A stretch of 64,000 bases of DNA. It comes from Alteraurantiacibacter aestuarii. Lineage in GTDB: Bacteria > Pseudomonadota > Alphaproteobacteria > Sphingomonadales > Sphingomonadaceae. A program made the position numbers and the translations under genes. This document shows positions 53,276 through 61,514 of the stretch, piece after piece. A model generated the notes under the pieces. That model was not told where the DNA came from. It was given only the letters and a program-made list of their open reading frames with translations, and searched no databases. How positions within the stretch are numbered: position 1 is the first letter of the stretch; the number at the start of each line of letters is the position of its first letter. The stretch spans positions 372,001 to 436,000 of the forward strand of contig NZ_WTYY01000002.1 of NCBI RefSeq assembly GCF_009827405.1. The letters run 5' to 3'.

Positions 53276-54170
53276 GGCTGGCTCCCGAAGTGTGGTTGCG
53301 CATGAAGGCACCTGCTGCGTCCAGCGCGGCGCGCCCTTCATCCAGCATGAAGGCGAAGCTTTGCCAGACATGCGGCATGTCCGGCCATATCTCCAACTGC
53401 ACATGCGTGCCCGCCGCCCCGGCCCGGGACGCCACCATCACCGCATCATCGAGCAATATCTCCGCCGAACCGACCTGCACCAGCAGTGGCGGCAGGCCTG
53501 ACAGATCGGCGTGGGCGGGTGATGCCAGCGGATCGCCGACGGGCGTTCCGGCAAGATACTGGCCTGCCGCGATATGCAGCCCCTTTTCGGTCAGCGCGGG
53601 ATCGGCCTGAGCCTTGCTCTGCATGCTGCCTCCGCTGCAGGAAAGATCCGCCCACGGGGAAAGCAGATAGGCGGCCGCAGGCATTTCCAGCCCTTCTTCG
53701 CGCAGCTTCACCAGCAGCGACAACGCCAGACCGCCGCCCGCGGAATCGCCCGCGATCACGATCCTGTCCGCCTTCATCCCGCTGCTCAGCAGCGCGCGAT
53801 AGGCCGTCAGCGCATCATCGATGGCGGCGGGAAAAGGGTGTTCGGGCGCCAGCCGGTAATCCAGCGCATAGGTGGGCAGGCCCGCTGCCTGACCGACATT
53901 GGCCGCCAGCCCGCGATACCCCTGCGCGCTGCCCGAAACAAAGGCCCCGCCATGCAGATAGAGTAGCGCACCAGCGCGCGCCGGGCCGGTCTTGCAGTGC
54001 AGTGCGGCCACGCCGCCCAGCTGCACGTCATTGAAGGAAAAGCCGGCGTCCACCGGCATGGTGGCCAGCAAGGCCTCGAATTCGTCACGCGCCCTGGACA
54101 GATCGCCGGAAAAATCCGGTCCGCCCGCTCGCATGCCTGCAATCAGTTCCTGCAAGGCTTCGCTCGCCAT
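53268..54170 (-). CDS. alpha/beta-hydrolase esterase (HSL family)
   Basis: The 300-residue hormone-sensitive-lipase-like esterase has the oxyanion motif LHGGAFVSG (about 72-80), the nucleophile elbow GDSAGGG (Ser143) and the late Asp/His pair with MPHVWQSF. It most likely hydrolyses the ester made by the BVMO encoded in overlap downstream. Similar BVMO-esterase pairs are known for hydroxyacetophenone and cyclic ketone use. The start ATG at 54170 has a GGAGGA-like stretch shortly upstream. Confidence 0.88.
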   Translation of the reverse strand: MASEALQELIAGMRAGGPDFSGDLSRARDEFEALLATMPVDAGFSFNDVQLGGVAALHCKTGPARAGALLYLHGGAFVSGSAQGYRGLAANVGQAAGLPTYALDYRLAPEHPFPAAIDDALTAYRALLSSGMKADRIVIAGDSAGGGLALSLLVKLREEGLEMPAAAYLLSPWADLSCSGGSMQSKAQADPALTEKGLHIAAGQYLAGTPVGDPLASPAHADLSGLPPLLVQVGSAEILLDDAVMVASRAGAAGTHVQLEIWPDMPHVWQSFAFMLDEGRAALDAAGAFMRNHTSGASHA

Positions 54171-54277
54171 GCCTTATCCTCCCCATGTCGCGGGCCTTGC
54201 TGGCCCGTCTGGAGAGGATCATACGCGATTGAGCCTGTGTGGGAAGTCTGCCGCGATGGTGGCCGCGATGGTGTTTG

Positions 54278-55447
54278 TCAGACGGGCAACCCCACGTAGT
54301 TTTCCGCAATGCTGGTCTGCGCTGCCACGCTGGTGGCGATGTAGTCCAGCTCTGCCACCTGCATGGCGCGTTCAAAGGGGCCATCGTCGGGAAAACGGTG
54401 CATCAGCTTGGTCAGCGACCAGCTGAACCGTTCGCACTTCCACACCCGCGCCAGCGCCGTGTCCGAATAGGCCGCAATGGCATCGGCATCATTGGCCTTG
54501 AAGAAGCTGGTCAGCGCAGCGGCGGCATAATGCACGTCGCTGGCGGCAAGGTTCAGGCCCTTGGCGCCCGTTGGCGGCACGATATGCGCCGCATCGCCGC
54601 ACAGCATCAGCGAACCATGCCGCATCGGCGCAAACACATAGGATCGCAGCGGGGCGATGCTTTTTTCCAGCGCCGGTCCGCGCGTCATATTGGCCGCCGC
54701 TTCGGGGCCAAGGCGGATCGCCAGCTCATCCCACAGCCGGTCATCGCTCCAGTTTTCCACCCGCTCCGTCAGCGGCACGTCGATGTAATAGCGGCTGCGC
54801 GTGGGGCTGCGCATGCTGGCCAGGGCAAAGCCGCGCTCATGATTGGCATAGATAAGTTCATGGTTGCACGGCGGCACATCGGCCAGGATGCCCAGCCAGC
54901 CAAAGGGATAGACCCGCTCATACTCCTGCCCGGCGGATGCGGGGATGGCCTGGCGGGTGGGGCCATAAAAGCCATCACAGCCCACAATGATGCGGCAATC
55001 GATACGCTGGGGCGTGTCGCCCTTGTTGTAGGTGACATAGGGCGCATCGCTTTCCACATCGTGCAGCGCGGTATCAGCGGCTTCATAGATCACCTGCAGA
55101 TCGCGCGCTTCGGCGGCGTCCATCAGGTCCTGGGTCAGCTCAGTCTGGCCATAAACCACCACCTGCTGGCCGGTCAGGGCCTTGATATCGATGCGGATCA
55201 GCCGCTCGCCATCGGCCAGGTTGAAGCCATCGTGCGGCAGGCCCTCCGCCTTCAGCCGGGCGTCCAGCCCAAGCCGTTCCATCAACGATACGGTGATGTT
55301 TTCCAGCACGCCTGCGCGGATGCGGCTGAGCACATAGTCTGGCGTTCGCCGTTCCAGGATAACGCAGTCCACGCCCTCTGCCCGCAGCAAATGGCCCAGC
55401 AAAAGTCCCGCCGGACCCGCCCCGATGATGCAAACCTGTGTTTTCAT
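54278..55447 (-). CDS. pobA: 4-hydroxybenzoate 3-monooxygenase
   Basis: The 389-residue FAD hydroxylase converts 4-hydroxybenzoate to protocatechuate. It has the FAD motif GAGPAGLLLGHLL, the GCDGFYGPTR (DG) motif and GDAAHIVPPTGAKGLNLAASDV (GD). RRTPDYVLSRIRAGVLE is the stretch typical of PobA. Length and motifs are those of PobA rather than of general phenol hydroxylases. The product is the LigAB substrate. No adjacent PobR-type regulator is seen. The start ATG at 55447 has AGGCAGGA upstream. Confidence 0.92.
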   Translation of the reverse strand: MKTQVCIIGAGPAGLLLGHLLRAEGVDCVILERRTPDYVLSRIRAGVLENITVSLMERLGLDARLKAEGLPHDGFNLADGERLIRIDIKALTGQQVVVYGQTELTQDLMDAAEARDLQVIYEAADTALHDVESDAPYVTYNKGDTPQRIDCRIIVGCDGFYGPTRQAIPASAGQEYERVYPFGWLGILADVPPCNHELIYANHERGFALASMRSPTRSRYYIDVPLTERVENWSDDRLWDELAIRLGPEAAANMTRGPALEKSIAPLRSYVFAPMRHGSLMLCGDAAHIVPPTGAKGLNLAASDVHYAAAALTSFFKANDADAIAAYSDTALARVWKCERFSWSLTKLMHRFPDDGPFERAMQVAELDYIATSVAAQTSIAENYVGLPV

Positions 55448-55618
55448 GTCCTGCCTGATAGCTGCCTGTTCCAGATTGACTGACGATGTGTCCGCCCGCG
55501 GCGCCAATGTCCAGCCCGATGCAGGAGGAGCGCCGATCAACCGCCGCGATTGGAGCGGCGCGGCGAAGTCTGGTAATAATTCACGGTCAGCGTGCTGATT
55601 CGAACGGGGGAGACATCT

Positions 55619-57154
55619 GTGGCCAATAGAACAGCGATAATCCTGATTCACGGTATTGGTGAACAGATCCCGATGGAAACACTTTCCGGCTTTGTCGATA
55701 CTGTGTGGAGCCGCGACATGTCGCTGATTACACCCAGCCGCGTCGATCCCAGAACTGGCAAGCCACGGCAGGAAAACGCCGCGTGGAGCAAACCTGATGA
55801 GCGCAATCGCAGTTTCGAACTGCGACTGATCACCACCGAATCGCGCGGATCGGGCCATTCGCAGCGGCGGTTCGACTTTTTCGAATATTACTGGGCGCAT
55901 CAGGTTACCGGCACCAGCTTCGAGATGGTCAAGGACTGGCTGTTTGGCCTGATGTGGCGCAATCCGTTCACCAATGTGCCGCGCGGCCTGATCCCGGCGT
56001 GGCTGTTAATGTGGGTGATCACGCTGGGCTTCGTGGCGATATCGATCCTGGCCGGCATGGCAATCAGCGATACGCCCATCGACCCGCAAATGACCGGCAT
56101 TGCGGCAATCGACTGGATATTCCGCCTCGCCGCCGGGGTGCAATCCTGGCCGGGGTGGATGACGGCATTCGTCTGGGCAGTCCTGAGCGGGATTGGCGCC
56201 TTCATCATCAAGGTCATGATCAGCCATGTCGGCGATGTGGCGCGCTATGTCCGCGCCCAGCCCCGCAACATCGCCATTCGCCAGGCAATCCGCGAGAATG
56301 GCGTGCGCCTGCTGGAAGAACTGATGGGTGTGGGAGAGGATGGATCGGCTGGCAAAAGCCGGTACGACAGGATCATCGTGGTTGGCCATTCGCTGGGCAC
56401 CATCGTGGGCTACGATATCCTGACCCACGCCTTTGGCCGGCACAATGACCGGATCGATCCCGAAAAGCTGAAAGGCTTCCGCCAGCCCCGCCGCGCGCAG
56501 ATGGAGGAGATGATCCGCAGCGCGCGGGCAGGTGGCAACTTCGATCTCGATGAATTCCGCAAATTGCAGGCGCTGTGCCGCCGCGAGCTCAACGCCTTGG
56601 GCAATCCGTGGATCGTCAGCGATTTCGTGACCATGGGATCACCCCTCACCCACGCCGAATTCCTGATGGAAAAAGACCGCGCGGCGGTTTCAAAGGCCAA
56701 GGACAAGCGCGTGCTGCCCGCCTGCCCGCCGGTGATGGAATATGACGGCACCACCAAGAAACTGCATTTCACCTATCGCACCGGCAAGGTGAAGGGCGAA
56801 GGTGTTACCCACGATCTGGAAGCCCCGCGCGTGCCGCACCACGCCGCGCTGTTCGCCTTCACCCGCTGGACCAATATCTTCTCTCCCCTGCGCGGCGTGG
56901 TGGGCGGCGATATCGTTTCCGGGCCTGTGGCGGATATATTCGGGCTGGACGCGGGCGAGACGGAAAAGCCCGTCAGCGGCATCAGGGATATTGCCGTGCT
57001 TCCTACCGCTGGCGGTACGCCGCAAGACCGCAAGAAGCGCTGGTTCACGCATTTGCTCTACTGGAACATGGACGCTGCGAAAACCGGGGATGCGGCACAC
57101 GTCCCCGCCCATATCCAGGCGCTGAGGGATGCGCTGGCGCTGAAGGAGAACTGA
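55619..57154 (+). CDS. membrane alpha/beta hydrolase of unknown function
   Basis: The 511-residue protein begins MANRTAIILIHGIGEQIPMETLSGF, with an HGIG oxyanion motif at about 11-14. Two membrane segments follow (about 122-149 and 178-201). The nucleophile elbow GHSLGT lies at about 256-261, giving Ser258. It resembles membrane-associated lipase-like hydrolases. GGGGAG lies 6 bases before the GTG start at 55619; another GTG at 55592 would add 9 residues. It is convergent with the HNH/ATPase pair, with a short tandem repeat between, so a defence role is conceivable but unproven. Confidence 0.7.
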   Translation: MANRTAIILIHGIGEQIPMETLSGFVDTVWSRDMSLITPSRVDPRTGKPRQENAAWSKPDERNRSFELRLITTESRGSGHSQRRFDFFEYYWAHQVTGTSFEMVKDWLFGLMWRNPFTNVPRGLIPAWLLMWVITLGFVAISILAGMAISDTPIDPQMTGIAAIDWIFRLAAGVQSWPGWMTAFVWAVLSGIGAFIIKVMISHVGDVARYVRAQPRNIAIRQAIRENGVRLLEELMGVGEDGSAGKSRYDRIIVVGHSLGTIVGYDILTHAFGRHNDRIDPEKLKGFRQPRRAQMEEMIRSARAGGNFDLDEFRKLQALCRRELNALGNPWIVSDFVTMGSPLTHAEFLMEKDRAAVSKAKDKRVLPACPPVMEYDGTTKKLHFTYRTGKVKGEGVTHDLEAPRVPHHAALFAFTRWTNIFSPLRGVVGGDIVSGPVADIFGLDAGETEKPVSGIRDIAVLPTAGGTPQDRKKRWFTHLLYWNMDAAKTGDAAHVPAHIQALRDALALKEN

Positions 57155-57157
57155 TCC

Positions 57158-57190
57158 GGGAACTGGCGGGGAACTGGCGGGGAACTGGCG
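57158..57190. repeat. 11-bp tandem repeat between convergent genes
   Basis: AACTGGCG recurs at 57161, 57172 and 57183 as three copies of an 11-base unit GGG-AACTGGCG. It lies between the stop of the membrane hydrolase and the stop of the HNH gene. It is too short and uninterrupted to be a CRISPR. Confidence 0.85.
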
Positions 57191-57194
57191 CACC

Positions 57195-58100
57195 TCAGGC
57201 CAGCATCGCCTCAATCTCGCCCTGCAATTTGCGGCGGAAAGCGCGCGCCAGACCGGCGAAGGGATTTTCCGCGCTGCACGCCTGCTTCACCTCCAGCATA
57301 TCCTCCACCACGGTCTGCATCAGTTCAGCGGCGAGTTGCTCATCTTCCATGGCGGAGACGCGGTTGAGCCGGTCGATGATCTTCTTGCGCTTGAGCCGCA
57401 GGCCATTGAGCACCGTCACCCGCGCCTCTGTCAGGAAGCGGCGGTTGAGGCCCAGAATCTCGATGGTCGCCTCCGCCCGCGGATCGCCGCCGCGCGGTTT
57501 GACGGTGGATATGGAGCGCTCGAACTCCCACTCGAACAGGTCTTCAGGATCGGTATCGCACGGATTGAGCAGCAGCGGATGTTCGCCCGCCATATCGGCC
57601 TGGAAATCCAGCACCCAGGCATTGTTTTCAACGGGAAAGCGGTTTTTCTTGCCGGTGGTCCTGAGCTTCTTTTCGCGCAGCTCGCGTTCGATATCGGCTT
57701 CGGACAGGCCGGCCTGGTGGATCAGCTGACGGCGAGACTGGTTGCAGTGCTGGCAGCTCAGCAGCAGGTTCTCCCACGCCATCGCCAGCCACCAGTAACC
57801 GGGATGCTCCACCCCCGCCTTGTCCGCATCGGTGATGCCCTTCTTGGGCCGGTAATGCTCCACATCGCCGTCAAAGCCGCCGCTCGTCAAAATCTCGCAA
57901 TAGGCGCATTTTCCGTGATGCATGGCGATCAGCACGTCTTTCACCTGGGCGTGGGCATAGACCTCGAACTTCGGCGATTTGGGAAGCTTTCCCTCGGCCG
58001 CCAGATAATCGACGATTGCCTGCCGCTCCCTGGCGGCGGGACTTTCCGCATCGCCAAAGTCGAGCACGGCGGGGGTGGGTTCGCGTTCGATCCTGATCAC
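57195..58100 (-). CDS. HNH endonuclease, PtuB-like
   Basis: The 301-residue protein has an HNH nuclease core with CAYCE (Cys65, Cys68), EHYRPKKG (Glu81, His82, Arg84) and LSCQHCNQSRR (Cys116, Cys119, Asn120). EHPLLLNPCDTDPEDLFEWEF and ATIEILGLNRRFLTEAR follow. This matches PtuB, the nuclease of the Septu defence system, which works with the ATPase PtuA. The GTG start lies 11 bases after the ATPase gene stop, so both are one transcript. It is a second HNH module next to the one fused to the ATPase. Confidence 0.82.
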   Translation of the reverse strand: MIRIEREPTPAVLDFGDAESPAARERQAIVDYLAAEGKLPKSPKFEVYAHAQVKDVLIAMHHGKCAYCEILTSGGFDGDVEHYRPKKGITDADKAGVEHPGYWWLAMAWENLLLSCQHCNQSRRQLIHQAGLSEADIERELREKKLRTTGKKNRFPVENNAWVLDFQADMAGEHPLLLNPCDTDPEDLFEWEFERSISTVKPRGGDPRAEATIEILGLNRRFLTEARVTVLNGLRLKRKKIIDRLNRVSAMEDEQLAAELMQTVVEDMLEVKQACSAENPFAGLARAFRRKLQGEIEAMLA

Positions 58101-58111
58101 TGCGCGCGCCC

Positions 58112-60421
58112 CTAATCCGACAGCAGCCCAGACAGGGCCTGCTTCATCATGCGCTTGCGATCACCGTCCCGTACCGGTGCGAGCGGCAGGGTATCGATCT
58201 CGGTCCCTTCGGATATCACCGACAGCGCCGCAGCATTGACCTGCTCCTCCATCGTGGTGCCAACCATCATGCGCTTGTCGATCTGCGCAACCAGTGTCTT
58301 GCGCTCATCCTCCTCGGCGGCGGTGCGGCCCACTTTCTTGGCGAGGAAATGATAGCGCTCCACCTTGGCGTCGGTTTCCGGATCGGTGGAGCCCAGGCCG
58401 AAGAATTCGGACGTGAGGATCTGTTCGGCGCGCATGCCCTGCACATTGGGCAACTCCTCCAGCGTCTCCACCCGGGCGTTGTCCTCATTGCGCTGGAGCA
58501 CGAACACCTCACCCTGCTGCATGCCGCGCAGGCACAGCGGATCGTGCGTGGTGAGGATGAACTGCACCTTGGGAAAGGCCTCTCGCAACAGGCCGACGAT
58601 CTGCATTTTCCAGCGCGGGTGGAGGTGCGTTTCGATCTCATCCACCAGCACCACGCCGTGGGCATCCTCCAGATTATCGTAATGGTGGAACAGCTCACGG
58701 ATGATATCGACTGACAGGGCGACGATGGATTTGTAACCGACGGACATCTTGGAAAGCGGTGTGCTGCCCTGCGGCGTATCGATCAGGATACGCTCCCCGT
58801 CGCGCAAGATCTTGGCGTCATCATCCAGCATCAGCACCACTCGCAGCGCGCGCACGGCGGCATCGAATTTCTTCTCGTCATCCAGTTCCAGCAGCCACTG
58901 GATGGGATTGGGGATCACCATCATCGGATCGAACAGCGATCGCACCCGCCATGCTGGCGCGCGGTATCGGCGGGAGGTCCTCTTCACGAAGAACCGGCGC
59001 GGCCCATAGGCGAGCAATATCTTGGACGGGGCCAGGCTGCCGCCGAAATGGCACTGCTTGCCGCCGCCCTCCAGATAGGCGCCCTGCTCCTGCCCCAGGA
59101 AGGAGACGGACACCTGCAACGGGTCCGTGGCCAGCACATCCCAGTTATCGAAATCGGGCCGGTGCTGGAATTCGGACGGGGTGATCGTCTCATCGTCCAG
59201 CAGCTTGTCCAGCTCAGCCACTTCGCCCGTGCCCAGCAGCGCCATGGCAATCGCTTCCAGGACGGAGCTTTTGCCCGTGGCGTTCTCGCCCAGGATCAGC
59301 ATGCACGGAACGCGGCGCAAATCCTGCGTCTGGCTGGGCAGTTCGAATTCGATCCCCGCCAGCGCCTTGAAATTGCTGATGGTGACCTTCTCCAGCGGCA
59401 GTTCCGCGGCGGGCAGGTCCTGCTTGCGGACGGTGCGCGAGGGCTTTCTGGGGCGCTTGGCCGGTGCGGGCGGCGGCGGAGCGGTTGAGCCTGTCTGCGC
59501 CTCATCTTCAAGGAACGGGCGGAGCAGGTCGTAACGTTCGGACCCCTCCAGCTTTTCCAGCAGCCCCAGCATCACCGGCAGGGTAGAGTTGCCCGGAAGC
59601 CATTCGTTCGCCTGCCGCATCAACGCCAGCGTCACCGCCCCGCGATGCGGCAGGATCAGCGAATTGTCGAAGCCGATGAGATAAGAAGCCCAGCCGTGTT
59701 CAGCGCCCGTGGGAATGGCTTCGACATGCTCCAGATCCTTGAGCAGGATCGATGCCATGAAGCGCATGGCCTGCTTGCGCGCGGAGACAAGGTCCGCGCG
59801 GTTGAGGCCCAGCATTTCAATCGTGGCTGCACCGCGCTTGCCCGCCGCAAAGGCCGTTCCACCGGGAAGGAATTGCAGCTCGTCCGCTATGCCATCGAAG
59901 GTAGGGTCCAGCAGCAGGGCATGCTCCATCCGCACCGGGTCCCCGACCATTGATGAGGTGAGCGATCTGCTGTTTTCACCATCGCCGCGCAATTCACGGA
60001 TCGACGCCCGCAGCCGTCCCCGCTCGCCCATAACCCAGAAACGATTGCCCTTGTGGCGATTACAGGCAGCGCAAACGGGCAGCAGGTTCTCCCACTCATA
60101 GGCCAGCCACACATAATGCAGCTGGCTGGTCGCCCCGCTCTCATCGGCGGCCCCGCCCAGCGGGCGGTGATGACCCACGCCCAGGCCCGATGTGCTGGCG
60201 GGCGTTTCACAATAGGCGCATATCTCGCCGAAGCCCTCAAACACCGCGCCGGTGATATCGGGATGGTTCAGAAGATCGGTATCGATCCGCATGCGCCGCT
60301 GACTGATCATCTTCTGATCTTCCAGCCCGAGATAGCTCATGACCTCATCCAGCGCCGCCCGCACCCGAGTAGAATCGAGCATCTTGGGCCGTTCCATCTG
60401 ACTGCGGTCGAAAAAGCGCAT
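58112..60421 (-). CDS. HNH-ATPase fusion, Septu PtuA-like with extra N-terminal HNH
   Basis: The 769-residue protein has two modules. The first is a PtuB-like HNH domain (about 60-215): CAYCE (Cys68, Cys71), GHHRPLGG (His84, His85), LPVCAACNRHKGNRF (Cys117, Cys120, Asn121), EHALLLDP and ATIEMLGLNR. A Pro-rich linker at about 311-326 leads to an AAA/ABC-type ATPase (about 340-680). Its Walker A is GENATGKSS (378-386), its Walker B VVLVDEIETHLHP (590-602) and its H-loop TTHDP (624-628). A KMSVGYKSIVALS segment takes the ABC-signature position. PtuA ATPases sense phage infection and control the HNH nuclease. The fused HNH is unusual; a standalone PtuB-like gene follows. AGGATC precedes the ATG. 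Confidence 0.85.
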   Translation of the reverse strand: MRFFDRSQMERPKMLDSTRVRAALDEVMSYLGLEDQKMISQRRMRIDTDLLNHPDITGAVFEGFGEICAYCETPASTSGLGVGHHRPLGGAADESGATSQLHYVWLAYEWENLLPVCAACNRHKGNRFWVMGERGRLRASIRELRGDGENSRSLTSSMVGDPVRMEHALLLDPTFDGIADELQFLPGGTAFAAGKRGAATIEMLGLNRADLVSARKQAMRFMASILLKDLEHVEAIPTGAEHGWASYLIGFDNSLILPHRGAVTLALMRQANEWLPGNSTLPVMLGLLEKLEGSERYDLLRPFLEDEAQTGSTAPPPPAPAKRPRKPSRTVRKQDLPAAELPLEKVTISNFKALAGIEFELPSQTQDLRRVPCMLILGENATGKSSVLEAIAMALLGTGEVAELDKLLDDETITPSEFQHRPDFDNWDVLATDPLQVSVSFLGQEQGAYLEGGGKQCHFGGSLAPSKILLAYGPRRFFVKRTSRRYRAPAWRVRSLFDPMMVIPNPIQWLLELDDEKKFDAAVRALRVVLMLDDDAKILRDGERILIDTPQGSTPLSKMSVGYKSIVALSVDIIRELFHHYDNLEDAHGVVLVDEIETHLHPRWKMQIVGLLREAFPKVQFILTTHDPLCLRGMQQGEVFVLQRNEDNARVETLEELPNVQGMRAEQILTSEFFGLGSTDPETDAKVERYHFLAKKVGRTAAEEDERKTLVAQIDKRMMVGTTMEEQVNAAALSVISEGTEIDTLPLAPVRDGDRKRMMKQALSGLLSD

Positions 60422-60582
60422 GGGTGATCCTGCCTCTGGCGTGAATTGCGGTCACCGTGCAGGTTACGCCTCAATCGCGAGGCTGCAAGTTTGAAGTATA
60501 GCGCCAGGGCGATTTGTGACGGTTAAGTAAAACCGCGCATTATTTGATTGCCGGGGTGAGAAACGGGCTTTCGCTGCCGACT

Positions 60583-61479
60583 TCAATCCTTGCCCGTGCT
60601 GGTCATCAGCGCGTAGCCCGCTTCGATCACCGCGCCCTCGATTATGCCATCGGCCAGCCGGTAATGCGGCGGGGCGAACACGACTATGGTGGAGCCATGT
60701 TCGAACCAGCCCATCTCCTGCCCGCGTGAAAAGGCGAATGCGCCTTGCCACACGCCCGCCACGCTATCGCGCACATTGCGGATGGGATCGAGGAAGGGCA
60801 GGCGGATGCTCGCCACCAGTATCGCCGCCACCGGCACCAGCAGCAGCCGGTCGCCAGCGGCAAGGGGGCCAGCCAGCCGCCCGGCCAGCCGCACGCTGAT
60901 CGGCGCGCGTTCATTGCGGCAATAAAGCCGCTCCACCCGTTTGAGCGCCACCGGGTTCACATTCCACGTATCGCCGGAGATATAACGCACCTGCTCCACC
61001 ACCAGATCGGCGGGCGCGTGGAAGCGGTGATACATGCCCGCTGTCAGCCGCAGGGTGACGAACTGCCCGCCCTCAAACTCGCTTGCCAGCGCCGCATCGC
61101 CCAGCAATTCGGCCAGTTCATAATCGAAGCCCTTGATCTGGTGCGCCTGCCCCGCCGTGACCGTTCCAGTTGCGCCGACGATGGCATCGCACGGGGACGC
61201 CAGCACGGCGGGATCGTCCACAAACGCCCGCGCGCCGGGCTTCAGCCTGCGGGTGAAAGCATCGTGCAGGCTGGAAAATCGCGCTTTCTCCGCGTGTGTC
61301 AGATCGACGTCACAAAACAATTGCCAAAGGGCGATCGAGGGCAGCCGCACCAGCGGATGTTCGCGCTTGCTGAACCAGCCCATGAAGCGGGTCGCGGCAT
61401 GGCGCGGGATGCAGTTGGTGAGGAGGAAGTTGAGATCCTCCTGCGCGGTCAGGCGCTTGATGGCGGATCGCAGACTCAT
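60583..61479 (-). CDS. psd: phosphatidylserine decarboxylase
   Basis: The 298-residue pyruvoyl-dependent enzyme decarboxylates phosphatidylserine to phosphatidylethanolamine. YHRFHAPAD carries the conserved His pair. GDTWNVNPVAL and the C-terminal WFEHGSTIVVF give the self-cleavage site Gly-Ser (Ser263 becomes the pyruvoyl group). The cleavage motif reads HGST where Escherichia coli has LGST. GGGAAG precedes the ATG. It is divergent from the aminotransferase, 35 bases away. It probably supplies phosphatidylethanolamine for the methyltransferase at the window end. Confidence 0.88.
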   Translation of the reverse strand: MSLRSAIKRLTAQEDLNFLLTNCIPRHAATRFMGWFSKREHPLVRLPSIALWQLFCDVDLTHAEKARFSSLHDAFTRRLKPGARAFVDDPAVLASPCDAIVGATGTVTAGQAHQIKGFDYELAELLGDAALASEFEGGQFVTLRLTAGMYHRFHAPADLVVEQVRYISGDTWNVNPVALKRVERLYCRNERAPISVRLAGRLAGPLAAGDRLLLVPVAAILVASIRLPFLDPIRNVRDSVAGVWQGAFAFSRGQEMGWFEHGSTIVVFAPPHYRLADGIIEGAVIEAGYALMTSTGKD

Positions 61480-61514
61480 GGCGGGCTTCCCGGGCTGAAT
61501 GTGAAGGAGCATTT

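Noticed and set aside
57158-57190. Short tandem repeat considered as a CRISPR remnant
   Set aside because: Three 11-base units without spacers and no cas genes.
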